DNA from: Maratus speciosus
Taxonomy: Eukaryota; Arthropoda; Arachnida; Araneae; Salticidae
NCBI GenBank assembly: GCA_963932465.1
Contig: OZ010791.1
Coordinates: 618,891,800-618,955,799 of the forward strand
Direction: 5' to 3'
DNA: 64,000 nt
Position numbers and translations under genes: made by a program. A model generated the notes under the pieces. That model worked only from the letters and a program-made list of their open reading frames with translations. It was not told where the DNA came from and searched no databases. Shown here one piece after another: positions 33,354 to 45,548 of this stretch (positions are counted from its first letter, which is position 1; every line of letters begins with the position of its first letter).

Positions 33354-33689
33354 GTTGCCAGGTGTCCCGCGTAAATCAGGGTTTCAAATGCTCTGGACAC
33401 CATTAATTTTTTATCGTTTATTTCGTCATCTTTAATCGCAGACAATTCTGCCATTAGATAAGGCAAAGAAAATTATTTTAAAATACTGGTGTCCAGAACA
33501 TTTGGAGCCCCCATTTACGCTGGAGGACACCTGGCAACACTAGTCACCCTAATATGTGAAATTTATTATTTTTTATTTGGTCCCTTTTCTCTACAACTTA
33601 TATTTAGAACACACTCCCAGTTACAATACATATTATTACTATACACATATTATACATAAATTTATTAATTTTTTTATGGTCCGGTTTTT

Positions 33690-34073
33690 AGGTGCATTCG
33701 TAATTATATAAATACGTAGCACCTATAGTCGTCGTTCACTCCGTCTGTCTGTCCGTCCGTCCGCATATAACAGCGCAAAAACTACCTAATCGAATCGTTT
33801 GAAATTTAATATAAATAATTGTTACATAATTTTTGCGAATCATTTCAAATTTTATGAAAATTGGATGTATAGTTTAATGGCAGGGACAGTCAAAAGTTTT
33901 CCGTTACATGACGGCCAATGGGGAAAAAATATTTCAAGTGCATTTTAATGATGTTACAGCTTTTGGTAAAGAATGAAGTAGATATGCACGTATAAAGTGC
34001 ACTAAAATATACATTCAACACAATATGCGGTGCAAAAAATATTTATAAAACTAGTTATAGTTCGAACGCACCT
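33690..34073 (+). mobile_element. Repeat family F, copy 2
   Basis: Ends AGGTGCATTCG and CGAACGCACCT, with the GTCTGTCTGTCCGTCCGTCC tract and the GACAGTCAAAAGTTTTCCGT block. Homology to other copies continues to about 34094, through CATTTGCCACGTTTGAC. Confidence 0.7.
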
Positions 34074-34110
34074 CATTTGCCACGTTTGACTGCAATTTCC
34101 ATCTTGTTTC

Positions 34111-35230
34111 TATCTATTCTAGAATTATAAAGAAATAACTTTTGTTTGCATGGATAATCTCTGGAACTATCGAAATCGAACGTATTTTAAAAAATAATGG
34201 TGGCAAAATGCTGGTGACCCTCTATTCTTCAACATGGTCTATATTTTACGTCGGTACAATAACCCCTAAGGGGGGGGGGGGGGGGTGCAGGAAGTAAAAG
34301 CGTTCTAAAACTGCGATTTCTATGATGTTGTTGAGGATAGAAGTTTGAAATTGGGTGTGGTGGTAAAATTTAAGATCTAAATACTTGTAATTGCTATGAA
34401 TGGTTTCTAAACAATTCGAAATTTAAATAAGTGATTTGATTGGATAACATTCTAAATTGCGATCTATTTGAAAATGTTTGGGCTAGAAACTTAAAATTTG
34501 ACACGGCTGCTACATTAGAGACATAAATGCTCTCCCAGAACAGGTTTCATAAAATTTGAAATTTAAAAGAGTTTATAAGTAAAAACGTTCTACAATTGTG
34601 ATTTATGTGATACAGTTGGTATAGAAGCTTGGAATTTGGCATTGTGGTTATACTTTTAAGCTGTATGTGCTCACCAAAAACGGTTTAAGAAAAAATCACA
34701 ATTTAATGAAATGAGCTGAAAACGTTCCTAAATCGTTCTAAATTACGATTTAGTTGGATTTATTCAGGGTAGAAATTCGAAATTTTGTATAGCGGTTACT
34801 TTTAAGAAGCAGATGCGTGGTATAAACAGTTGATTAAAAATTATGAAAAAAAGAACAGATAAGCGGAAAATGTTCTAAATTACATTAATTCAAAACTGTT
34901 TTTAACATTTCTGTTATTTTTAAGACATAAATGCTCGTGCAGAATAAATTTTTTAAATTCCAAATTTAAAAAAGCTGCTAAAGCAAAAACGCTCTCAAAT
35001 AGTGATTTTTATGATGCTGCTGGGCTAAAAACTTAAAAATAACGACCATTCCAAATTTAAAGTGCTGCCTATGGGTTTAAAAAATCGAAATTTAATGGGT
35101 GAAACAAGCGGAAAGCATTCTAAAAACCTTCTAAACTATGATTTATCTGAAATGTCTAAGGATAGAAACTTGAAATTTGACATGGTTGTTAGATAAAATA
35201 ACATTATTAAATTGCGGATTGTAAGATGTT
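34111..35230 (+). mobile_element. Decayed relative of the Helitron
   Basis: Starts TCTATTCTAGAATTATAAAG, parallel to the Helitron start at 21184. It is followed by CTCTGGAACTATCG, GGTCTATATTTTACGTCGGT, a G-run and about five weak units with GAAATTTAAA and GCGTTCTAAA phrases. No CTAG end with hairpin is recognisable. It begins right where family F copy 2 ends. Confidence 0.55.
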
Positions 35231-35340
35231 AAATATTGTGTAAAACTGTAAAGTGAGACGAGAATTAAAATTTCTTGTAAAATTGATGCGGAGGCTCTGA
35301 TCTGAAGTTTTTCTAGTTGTAGCCGACGCTGTTAAAAAAA

Positions 35341-35344
<4 letters not shown>

Positions 35345-35376
<32 letters not shown>
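35345..35376. repeat. AT dinucleotide microsatellite
   Basis: About 30 bases of AT repeat. The minus-strand frame at 35332-35520 runs through it and is not a gene. Confidence 0.9.
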
Positions 35377-35377
<1 letters not shown>

Positions 35378-35444
35378 CCGTTATAAAACGGAAAATGTAC
35401 TGGCAGCAAAGTTGCCAAGGCGAAGATACGAAAAGTTGATAACG

Positions 35445-35522
35445 CGAAGAAAATTACTTTAAATACTGGTGTCCAAAGCATTTGGAAACCCGATTTATGC
35501 TGCGGGATACCTGGTAACACTC
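35445..35522 (+). mobile_element. Right half of the outer nest MITE family
   Basis: AATACTGGTGTCCAAAGCAT through ACCTGGTAACACT matches 33480-33541. The left half is missing. Confidence 0.6.
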
Positions 35523-36915
35523 ACTACAAGTCCCTGTTTTTTGAAATTTTAGAGTCTCGAATATAAGAAAAAGTCTTTAATTTCAGGAAGATAAAGTGAA
35601 GGGCTAATAAAGAGAAAATACACAATACATAATTTGAAAAATTTTGTAGAAAATTTCATACGCCTATATTTTAGTAATTTAGCAGCAAGTAAAATTTCAA
35701 ACATGAGAAAATATATTTTCCGAGTAACAGGATTTGATTACTCATTTATTACAGCAATTACTCTTGAAATGCATGAACTAGAATTCTATGTAATAAAGTT
35801 AACGTTTCCTGTACTCGAAAAAAATATTGTAATTTTGATATTTCGATTTACATTAATAAAACAGTACGTCTTCGATATGAAAATTATGTCTTCAACTGTT
35901 CTATTATATTTTCTTGAGAAATTTTGTGAGATGGAAAAGAATGCACACCAAAGGTAAATATAACACAGACTTTTATTAATAAGTACACGCAGACGACTTA
36001 CAAGAATATTCTATATTCGAAACCAAAATCATAGCTCTGGTCTACCCGGAATGAATAAAATATTTTAGTCCAGAAGGCTTAATTCTATTAACTAAAGCGA
36101 CTGAATAAGCTAACTGTCGGACCGTATCAATAGTGGTTATTGCTCTAACATACTATTTTTGGGAGTTAGCAGATAGTAAAAGGCTGAAATTTTTTAATCT
36201 CCAAAGTGTCACTTTTTACTCCAGTGATGACATTCAAAGATTTACTTAAACTGAGGATCGTACTTATCAGTCGTTACACATCTAAGGAAAAAACTATTTT
36301 AAACGTAATCGCATATGAAATAAACAATTTCTAAAATATAGTAATAAGATCATACAATAGAAATCGGCACGTAATTAACGAGGAACCGCACGTACTGGAG
36401 ATCAAAATAACACAGACGGTTCATAAAATTCCCATAACCCAAAACAATCCGTCGTGACGCCAGAGACACGTCGTTTTTTCGAGCAAAACTATTCTGAATT
36501 TTAAATATACAACTACCGTGTTACGCCTTCTAGTCATGTTCAATAACTCCCCGTGCTTTACCGATAAATGGCACGTCTAGCCAAAATAGGTATTTAGCAT
36601 CAGTCGTGAGGTATGCAGGTCGGGACCTTCTACAACTCATCCCGGGTATTACGCTAATTCTACCACCAGAAGCCAACGGTTTGCGTGAGAAGATCATTCC
36701 TTTTTTTAGAATCCTAAGGTAATGCGCTAAGAATGACTCGAAGTAATTACCGTGCAATATTGAAGAGAGATCAACTGCATGACAGAAGCTGCCACTTGCA
36801 GTCATCTCCGTGATTTTTCAGCGAAACTAAAGGAATTGAGATGCACGAAACTATGTGGGGTGCTGATAGATTTAAACGATTGATAGCTGGCAATCATTCC
36901 GTGGTAAAGTAGCGA
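35523..36915. other. Unassigned DNA with a GC-richer patch
   Basis: 35960-36530 has TTTATTAATAAGTACACGC and AACACAGAC phrases reminiscent of LTR-type sequence, but no paired LTR is visible. 36530-36900 is GC-richer; its minus-strand 91-codon frame (36530-36805) has no recognisable motif. The 107-codon frame at 35634-35957 is AT-driven. Confidence 0.35.
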
Positions 36916-38000
36916 ATAATTGGGGTTCTACTTTTCTTGAGAAGAAAGACAGCCATGACTTTGACCGATAGCTACGGCTGTTTTTTGGAATACGTGATCT
37001 TTGGCATTGTTTTTGAAAGGACAATGCACTGCCAGTAACTGATTTATAATTGCCTTGAATTAACCGAAATATTTTTCGCGAAATATGTGCATAATAGCAG
37101 TGTGATAATGGCTAAGGTAATGAACCATTATTGGCTTAATCATTGGTATAACTAGTCTACACTGGCTCCTAACTATTTTGAAATGTAGAATTATTTAATA
37201 GTAAAAAACTAAATCATTCAGGGCCAAAGCACTTCCATTGCTAAAATGTTGAAATGAATGAATGACACCAGAATTAACGAACAAATTTATTTGGAAATAA
37301 GACAAAACTACATTTGACATACGTAATAAGCGGAAAATTTTTGTACCAAAATTCTGACACTATTGTGGCTTTTGGATATTAAAATTAAGTGGTTTCATAA
37401 AAGTACCACAGTCCTTGAAAGGGTTAAATTTTTTTATATTAATTTATGCTGTTATAATAAATTGTTAAAATCTTCCTTCGAATACTTTTTCATATGATAT
37501 GAAACGAGATTTGATCTTAAAATCTTATAATGTGTTCAAAAAGTTATAGAATAATTTTAGTTCTACTTTTCTCAAGAAGAAAGACAGCCATGATTTTGAC
37601 CGATGGCTGCGGCTGTTTTTTGGAATACGTGGTGATCTTTGGCATTGTTTTTGAAAGGACAATGCACTGCCAGTAATTGATTTATAATTGTCTTGAATTA
37701 ATTGAAATATTTTCCGTGAAATATGCGTATAATAGCTGACTGATTAGGACTCCGGTAATGAAACATTGTTGGCTTAAGCAGTTATATAACTAGCTTACAA
37801 AATTGATCTAACTATTTCAGAACCCAGAATTATAAAATACTTAAAAACAGTTAAAACCTTTTATAATTATTTCTGCTGTTTTTGGAAGGATAATGCATTG
37901 CAAGTGTCCGATTTACAATTGTCTTGAATTAGGTGAATTTTCATGAAATATGTACATAATAGCAGATTGATAATGGTTCTGGTAATAACCGTTAATGACA
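36915..38000 (+). repeat. Three direct copies of a ~240-base repeat
   Basis: Copies at 36920-37156 and 37557-37800 share CTACTTTTCT, AAGAAAGACAGCCATGA, TTTTTGGAATACGTG and GGACAATGCACTGCCAGTAA. A third, shorter copy is at 37870-38000. Between copies 1 and 2 lies a different repeat (37245-37410) that recurs at 44336-44490 (ACGAACAAATTTATTTGGAA). Confidence 0.75.
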
Positions 38001-38033
38001 TTCTTCTCTTAGCCTATATCAATAATTGTCTAA

Positions 38034-38290
38034 TATCACGTTAAGCGCCACGTCAGTCACCAGTGATTGACGCTGAACTTTCCGTTTAGAACGCGTCATT
38101 CACCGATAATTGACGGTCTAAAATATGATATAAAACTAAATACATATATATTGTTCTAAGTAATTACTGAAAATTTATTTAATATTTACTTACCTTTCAT
38201 TTATTACAGGATTATACTTTCTTAAAAATTACTTAAACCATTGTAAATTTTTCAGCTTCAGTGTCAGTCACCGTGGCATTTAACGTGATA
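38034..38290. mobile_element. MITE with TATCACGTTAA ends
   Basis: Left TATCACGTTAAGCGCCACG and right CGTGGCATTTAACGTGATA are inverted. An extra inner inverted TCAGTCACC is present on both sides. About 257 bases, no coding, target duplication unclear. Confidence 0.6.
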
Positions 38291-38424
38291 TACACTTAAT
38301 CTGCTATTAGCAGAGAAAATATAAACGTGCTTTGAAAGGTACCTGTAATAAAACTGTGTATCAAATTTCATAAGACATCGAAAAGTCAAATATTGCTGAC
38401 GACAGTTCTTTATTTAGAGGAAAG

Positions 38425-39035
38425 TAGGGTAATGACGCTCAGAAGGCAATCCTGCTCACCCAATATCTCTAAACAGAATATAATTGAAAACGTGCTATCG
38501 ATACTGGCACCTAGCGAACTTCATCTTAGGTTACCAGTAAGGATATAGTGACCGTCGGAAGGAAAGTATTTTTGTGTCCTCACGTTATTAGTTTGCAGTT
38601 GTTTTATTAGCTGTACTTTCATACTTTTATTTACTTTTGTAGTGCGTTGTTACGCCAATTATAATGCATTAAAACCCAACATGGCGATAACGGGTAATGG
38701 CGCTCGCGTGAAATTCCAGAAGTGTTGCCCGTGGGCAACTTTTTTAAAATTAAAATTTATTGATTAACACTACTTTTTTTGAAATGGTAAAATTTCCCTG
38801 TTTTCGCTTTAATTAATACTATGTCATTAAACAAGGAGAATTTTACGACTTCAAAAAAGTGGTGAAAATCCCAAAACCTAAATTTAAAAAAAGTAGCCCA
38901 CTATATGTGTAACACAATATGTGTAAAGTGGTTGCAAAAAGTCTGCAGTGGTGTGAACAGCCCACGTAACAACATATGTGACTTTAGTCTTACTTAAATG
39001 TTCTATTCAAACTCTGAGCGCAATTACCCTACCAT
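38425..39035. mobile_element. MITE with AGTAGGGTAATG ends
   Basis: Left GAAAGTAGGGTAATGACGCTC (38419-38440) and right GAGCGCAATTACCCTACC are inverted. An isolated end of the same family in the opposite sense is at 43784-43808. Interior is AT-rich without frames. A further GGGTAATGGCGCTC at about 38693 suggests an internal duplicate end. Confidence 0.5.
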
Positions 39036-39098
39036 GTCGAGCATTACCGCTCAATCGATGGTTATTTAAATAAACGGTCAAGTGCGAGTATTACTCGC

Positions 39099-41413
39099 GC
39101 ACAGAGGGTTCCGTAGAATAAATATATGAATTTGTAATGGTATTATAAAAAAACTGTTGCTAAAAGAATACTAAGATTTTGTAAAAAACTATACAACGTA
39201 GGGTTGGGTATAACTGTATATATTAGAAAAGTGTAAATGGGTTTACCATGAAAGTTCAAAGAGATATGGAACCTAAAGAATATCAAATATAGCTATTCGT
39301 ATAACTCATTTTTTAATATTATCCTAATCTGTTTATGATGAACTTAATTCGGTTCTGACAATAAAAGCAGTGCATAGTTAAACTTCATTTGGCATTTCAT
39401 GAAACTAAATTCACCATAGTAATAACCTTTATTTCTACAGTGTAGCTAAAACAAAACCTTTGTTCAAAGTTTAAATTTGGCATTGTGCTAAGCGCGCTTC
39501 GAAAGGAGGTCTCAATGTTGTAACGCAGCCTTGGTCAGTGCCGCGTTTTTCCAGATAGGTGGTTAATTAACTTTTAAAGTCACTCGAGGCGTATTGAGAG
39601 ATACACTCAATGCAAACTATCGCGAATCCCACAGTATTTATGCGATTCATTCTAATTAAACCTTTCGAAGGCGGTACCCTTAAAAAAAAGGACACCTAAT
39701 TTTAATTCCAAAACAGGCAATCGGCACCAAGAATATTTAATTAAATTTTTTCTTTTATCATGTACGTGAAAATAAACAATTCTGCATTTTCTAATAAATT
39801 TGTTTATAAATTCTGGTGTCAGTTCGTTATTTCATAAGTTTATAAATAGAATTACTCCGCGCCAGAAACGGTTAAGTGGTCGCAGGAGTCTTAAAACTTC
39901 AAAATTTAAGAAATTTTAATTTTTTTAGATGTTAAACTCCTATCTTTTCTGAATATTTTGATATAATTGTTTCCCCCGTTAGAACAGAAGTTATGGCTTT
40001 TAGAATTATACCCGCTCAATAACTGAAGCGGTGATTCCGAAACTTTGAAGTAATTTTTCTCCAAATGGTGTTTTTTGGGCATAACGCGCAGGATACCTCA
40101 AAAACTTCTAAATATTTTTTCATGAAATTGTCAAAACATGTATTTCATGTTAGTCTGTATAAACTGAACCTAAAATTTCCTTTTTATTGTTGGAAGACAT
40201 ATTTTTTTAGGGGATTTTACTGTTGATATTTTCAAAATTTTTTATTAGCTAAATGCAACATTGCATTAAAAAAATAAAAATGCTTTAAATACAAATTTAT
40301 TTAAGTTCAGGGAAATTATTATAATCTGAAGTACTATTATAATCTAAGCACCAAAATTTTCATTCTAGTTGCAATATTTATTTTGTCATCCGGCACGTAA
40401 ACTGTTATCCCAATTTTTTGTTCGACAAAAGTCTAACAGTTTCGAGCCCCCTATAAATACCAATTCTGTACCTTGCAATTTTTTAAATACATGAAATGAA
40501 AGAACATACGTATATCTTTCATCCCAATTAAAATTGTGTTTTAAAATGATATACATTTTAAGACATCAAATGTTGAAAAGGGTCTTTTTTTCATTTTTTC
40601 CACTTTTTAGTCCTGAGACCCCCTGACTGAGACTTAGTACGTTTTTAACAATTTGACGTTTATTGCTTTTATACTGTTACTGGACATTACATTACACATA
40701 TATATCATTGAAAGTTGTTTACTAGGCATTGAGTACGCCGCCCCTGTCTTTATGTATGTCCAAACTGGCCTATCTTTAAGAATTAATATCTCAGCTAATT
40801 ACTGATGATTTCTTTCGAAAATCATTATCAACAATGCTTTTATACTTCTGCAACGATAGGTATATCCAGCGATGCTCAACAATTTTTCTGAATGCCCGTA
40901 AATCGAAATTTGTGTCTAACAGAAAAATGCTAATTTCTCAAAAACTATGTGACCTAGGATAATCGCTATAATTTTCCGGCAAGGTTTATATTAACATCTA
41001 CTACCTTTAATTTTTTCATAATTTTAGTTTCAGTAGTTTCGGAATTAGATGGGGGGGGGACATGATTTGCGTTACATATTCGACAATATTTTTTAAAATA
41101 TAATACCAAAAATTAAAAGAAATGTATTTTTGAGTTCAGCGTTACAAAAGCTTTCACAGGATACCCCACATGATATACAAAGAAAAGATTTTTTTTCAAG
41201 TAGCATAATTTGCCCCCCTACATTTTTACTAAATATATTTATGAATGTTTATTAATCTATCTGAAAATATTTGGGTCAATAATCTTTATTACTTCCCCGA
41301 ATTTGAACTTTCCACGTTCCATAGTTTACGAGTAAAATGGCTGTGACAGACAGACGGACAGACACAGGAGTCATCTTATAATGGTTCCGTTTTTACTTTT
41401 TAAGTTCGGAACC
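39099..41413. mobile_element. Element bounded by GGGTTCCG / CGGAACCC
   Basis: The left end (CTCGCGCACAGAGGGTTCCG, 39090-39109) and right end (TTCGGAACCCTAA, 41404-41416) are inverted. A GACAGACAGACGGACAGACA block lies just inside the right end, as is common for this kind of arthropod repeat. The 2.3-kb interior has no recognisable transposase. It may be one element or two unrelated ends. Confidence 0.4.
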
Positions 41414-41688
41414 CTAATAAAACGATAAACAAAATTCCTCAAACTTTTATGCAAATTAGTTGATTGCAAACTGTTCCTTATGCTTTGGAGTTGTACATCG
41501 TTAATAAAATATTTATTTTTGTCGTCTAAATTTAACTAGCTATTCATGTTTTTCCTTAAGGCTGTTCTTAACTGCTCCGCTGAACAAGCGCAAAACGTTC
41601 TGACACATTTACAAATTCATTTTTTAACGGAAAGATATAAAACTGGAAAGCTTGGCCATGGAAGCGATTTGGAATTGAGCTGTTTTTT

Positions 41689-43453
41689 AGGGTTTCGTTC
41701 ATCTGACGAAACCCTATTCGTCTCGCTCCTCTGTCTATCTGTCTGTCTGTCACAGAGCCCGTTCTCAGAAACTATATATATTGGAGACTTGAAATTTCGC
41801 ATACTTATAGCTGGACCTCTCAGATCAAACAACAAATTATAAAATTTTGAAAAAGTTGTACATTTAACCCTTTGGGCTCCTACATGTGTATTTTAAACAA
41901 TTCTTTCTATGCGAGTCTCTAATTAGGTTGGAGGCGTGAAATTTTGCATACTTATAGCTGAACATCTCACATCAAACGACAAATCATATAATTTTGAAAC
42001 CGTGAAATTTTACATACTTATAGCTGAACACCTCATATAAAACGACAAACTATAAAATTTTCAAAAAGTCGTACATTTAACCCTTTGGGCTCCCACGTTT
42101 GTATTTTAAACAATGCTTTCTAAGTGACCACCTAATTAGGTTGGAGGAGTGAAATTTTGCATACTTATAGCTGAACACCTCACATCAAACGACAAATGAT
42201 AAAATTTTCAAAAAGTCGTACATTTAACCCTTTGGGCTCCCACATGTGCATTTTAAACAATTCTTTCTAATTCTTTCCCTATTTAGGTTGGAGGCCTGAA
42301 ATTTTGCATACTTATAGCTGAACACCTCACATCAAACGACAAATGATAAAAATTTGTAGAAAGTTGTAAATTTAACCCTTTGGGGTCTCACCTGTGTATT
42401 TTAAACAATCCTTTCTAAGTGAGCCCCTAATTAGGTTGGAGGTATGAAATTTTGCATACTTATAGCTGAACACCATCATGCGACAAATCATAAAATTTTG
42501 AAAAAGTCGTACATTTAACCCTTTGGGCTCCCCCATGTGTATTTTAAACAATTCTTTCAAAGTGAGCCCCTAATTAGGTTAGAGGCGTGAAATTTTGCAT
42601 ACTTATAGCTGAACAACTCACATCAAACGACAAATCATAAATTTTTCAAAAAGTCGTATATTTAACACTTTGGACTCCCCCATGTGTATTTTAAACAATT
42701 CTTTCTAAGTGAGCCCCTAATTAGGTTGGAGGCGTGAAATTTTGCATACTTATAGCTGAACACCATCATGCGACAAATTATAAAATTTTGAAAAAGTCGT
42801 ACATATAACCCTTTGGGCTCCCACATGCGTATTGTAAGCAATTCTTTCTAACCGAGCCCTTTATTAAACTGGAGATTTGAAATTTTGCATACTTATAGCA
42901 GAACACCTGAGGCCAGGCGACAAATCATAAAATCTTGAAAAAGTCTTACGTTTAACCCTTTGAGCTACCACATATGTATTTTAAGCAATTCTTTCTAAGA
43001 GAGCCCCTAATTAAGTTGGAGACATGAATTTTTGCATACGCGTATAGCTGAATATCCCAGACCGCACGACAATTCATAAACTTTTCAAAAAGTCATACAT
43101 TATTTACTCCTCCGGGCTCTAACATGTGTATTTTAAGCAATTTTTCTAGCCTCCGCCCTTTTCACCCGGGGAGCACTTTTCCAACTTTTGCCGACACCCC
43201 TTTGACCATTCTTTCATATTATGCACCATAGCCTTACATATTTTAGTTCCACGTTTTACCGCCAGGGGCGCCTACTTATCTCGGGTGCTATGGGCCCAAT
43301 GCCCTCGACTCATATATCTACGGATAGTATGTAAAACGGAGTTTCGTTTGGATAGAGGTTTGTTTAGAGTGCGCGCTCCTGGTTACGAAATGTGGAACTA
43401 ACAGATTTTTCAAAAGGATAAAGTGTTTTGAAAGAAATATTAAACGAAACCCT
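41689..43453. mobile_element. Element with AGGGTTTCGTT ends and ~148-bp tandem units
   Basis: The left end AGGGTTTCGTT (41689) and right end AACGAAACCCT (43443-43453) are inverted. The left end itself forms a hairpin AGGGTTTCGT/ACGAAACCCT (41689-41715). The interior 41786-43140 is a tandem array of about ten units spaced ~148 bases, one shortened to 64, each with TTTGCATACTTATAGCTGAA, CGACAAAT and ATTTAACCCTTTGGGCTCC. Right-end sequence recurs at 49998-50190. Open frames at 41546-41842 and 42372-42560 are inside or across it. Confidence 0.7.
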
Positions 43454-44113
43454 CTGTGCGATCTGTGATCACACTTACCCACTTGTTCCATTTTTTGATC
43501 AATCAATTACCCACTGAGTTATAAGCGATATCGATCACGTGACAAACCCGTTTTTCGCCCGCTCTTGGGTGATTTTTCTACTTTCGCGCGGAAATTCGGT
43601 TCGAAAGGTCCACTTTGATATTTTCTAAAAGATCTATTGCGTTCACAAAAAAATGGAAAAATTAGCTCGATGACATAGTTTATTAACGACAACACCAGCT
43701 AGTTTCATGCATTTCCGAACAAAAATAAATTAAAACTTATGTCAGGAAGTTGCCCTTTTGGACTTGAGAATAGCCTTAAGTGAGCGCCATTCCCCTACTT
43801 TCTCCTAAACTTCATTCCAATCAATGTAAACTTCATTAAAAATACTTTCGAAACTGCTTTCAGTGGAAAAAGATTCAGAGCAAACTTTGTTTAAAATAGC
43901 TAAGGAAATTATTAAAAATATCTTTGGTTAAAGCAGAATAAAACTTCATTACACCTGGAGCTTTTCAAAACAGCTTAAATAAATTTAAATCATAACTAAA
44001 ACTGTTATCTTAAACATCGTAAAAAAAACTCAAAATAAATATCCTATTGTAACTTAAACTGAAACAAACTTAAGTATATTAAAATTATAACGATAGCTTT
44101 CAAAGGAACGAAG
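43454..44113. other. AT-rich DNA, one MITE end
   Basis: Contains GTGAGCGCCATTCCCCTACT (43784-43803), an isolated inverted end of the 38425 family. Nothing else recognised. Confidence 0.4.
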
Positions 44114-44295
44114 CGATATCAATGAGGTAAGGAGGTGGAATAGCGACCAACTTGATATTATATTTCTGTATGATCTTTTTTAGCTTTTCGAATATAGTAG
44201 GAAAATTCCCACTATATTCGAAAAGCTAAAAAAGATCATACAGAAATATAATATAAAGTTGGTCGCTATTCCACCTCCTCACCTCATTGATATCG
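44114..44295. repeat. Near-perfect 182-bp palindrome
   Basis: Arms 44114-44198 and 44211-44295, each 85 bases, differ at only two positions. The 12-base spacer itself contains GGAA-AA-TTCC, so the stem can continue almost to the centre. There is no repeat family terminus or target duplication in view. Transcription would give a single long hairpin RNA. Confidence 0.95.
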
Positions 44296-44335
44296 TCAAT
44301 GATAAATAAGACCGACAGGATCCCGATGGATCAAA

Positions 44336-44490
44336 AATGTTGAATGACTGACACCGGAATTTACGAACAAATTTATTTGGAAATAAGAAAAAACTATATT
44401 TGACATACGTAATAAGCGGAAAAATTTTGCACATAAATTCTGACACCGTTATGGCATTTGGATGTTAAAATTAAGTGGTTTCATAAAAGT
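44336..44490 (+). repeat. Second copy of the 37245-37410 repeat
   Basis: ACGAACAAATTTATTTGGAA, GACATACGTAATAAGCGGAA and TTAAGTGGTTTCATAAAAGT are shared in the same order. About 90% identity by eye. Unclassified. Confidence 0.75.
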
Positions 44491-44695
44491 ACATGAAATC
44501 TCTATCACTTTATCTAATAACGTTAAAAAAGTCTACATCGGCTTGAGAAAACTTAAGTTTTCAGTAAGGATTATGAAGCCTCGCAGGACATTAAACAACG
44601 TAAACAGAATACAGCTTTTTCTAAGTTCTACACTTTAATTATGGCCAACCTGTACTTAAAGGCTTGTTATCAGTCAGTGCGCAAATTCCCCTCTC

Positions 44696-45079
44696 TAATG
44701 CTAAACCTATGGTCTTGGAATTCACCCATATTTTTCAAATTTCTCCTCAGAAAATTAAAATTTCTACCTTCTCTTTGATGTATGCTCGTATTGAAGAATG
44801 TTTATTTTTTATTTGCCAAAATGTTTCTAAAATATATATTTAATTTTATATTTTAAATGTTAAAATCTAAGTGAAGCAGACGAGTTGTAAGTAAGATTCT
44901 AATACTTTAAATAAAACTAACAATGCATTTAAAAAATATTTCATCCGATAAAAGAGGAAAATAACATTCTTCAAGACAAGCATACAGCAAACAGAAGGTA
45001 GAAATTTTAATATTCCGAGGAGAAATTTGAAAATTACGGATGCATTCCAAACCTATAGGTTTAGCATTAGAGAGGGGAA
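44696..45079. mobile_element. Foldback MITE with TTCCCCTCTCTAATGC ends
   Basis: The left arm 44696-44820 pairs with 44955-45079 (TTCCCCTCTCTAATGC, CAAATTTCTCCTC, AAAATTTCTACCTTCT). Arms are about 120 bases with moderate divergence. The AT-rich centre has no frame. Target duplication not resolved. Confidence 0.7.
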
Positions 45080-45277
45080 TATCCAGCTTGACTGGTGAGG
45101 AGCCTCAACTCATCTTTGGTGCAAAGAACTGTTGAATAACCCACACATGCAACAGTACATCCTAACATTTGTGGCACCAAGATTAGTCGAATACCACAGG
45201 AAAAGTTTGTGTATATGCCTGATAAAAATTTAAATAAATACTACAATATCAGATGTAAATTTCCAATTCGGCGAACA

Positions 45278-45350
45278 ATGTCGAAACAGGGATCTCGTGG
45301 CTGAAGCCGCGAATGTACTACCATCTGAGCTATCCCAGACGAATCGGTGG
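45278..45350 (-). repeat. tRNA-derived SINE head
   Basis: On the minus strand the A box TAGCTCAGATGG is perfect. A B-box-like GTTTCGAC follows at the right distance, preceded by GAGATCCCT. The anticodon arm GCGGCTTCAGCC is not tRNA-like. The sequence continues leftward for over 100 bases, consistent with a SINE body, although no tail is defined. Confidence 0.5.
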
Positions 45351-45517
45351 AACTTTCTCAACCAGTAAACCTTATTGATCTGAAATCTGATTAAGCTTAA
45401 CAGAATTAATCGCAGGCAATAGAGCTCCAGTAGCCGCTGGATACGTAATTACACTAGATTAATTTTAAATAAAATAATGCTATAAAGTAATAAAATATCA
45501 TTTATTAAGATTGACGA

Positions 45518-45548
45518 TCGTTTCGTCGCACCAACGGCGACATTTTCA
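45518..45548 (-). ncRNA. Decayed hammerhead-ribozyme-like motif
   Basis: On the minus strand a 5-bp hairpin GTCGC-CGTTGGT-GCGAC is followed directly by GAAAC, the order of stem II and the conserved GAAA of a hammerhead. The conserved CTGATGA expected before stem II is here TTTGAAAA, so the core is damaged and self-cleavage is unlikely. Hammerheads are known in Penelope-like terminal repeats, and this motif sits at the remnant's terminal repeat. The ribozyme reading is inference. Confidence 0.35.

Larger units (their letters stand above)
32518..33541. mobile_element. Outer MITE of a three-level nest
   Basis: Ends AGTGTTGCCA and TGGCAACACT. Without the insertion it is about 200 bases, with arms containing CCAGGTGTCC(C)GCGTAAATC and a near complement at 33510-33535. 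Its left terminal repeat is split by the hAT-like element 32529-33353. A partial second copy (right half) lies at 35445-35522. Confidence 0.75.

Noticed and set aside
35634..35957. 107-codon plus-strand frame
   Set aside because: Composition is that of translated AT-rich DNA (Phe, Ile, Lys, Leu), with no motif and no flanking gene signals.
35955..36530. LTR retrotransposon terminal repeat
   Set aside because: Only suggestive phrases; no second copy, primer-binding site or coding domain nearby.
36530..36805. 91-codon minus-strand open frame in GC-richer DNA
   Set aside because: No recognisable domain, signal peptide or repeat support; no promoter or splice context found. Too short to call on length alone.
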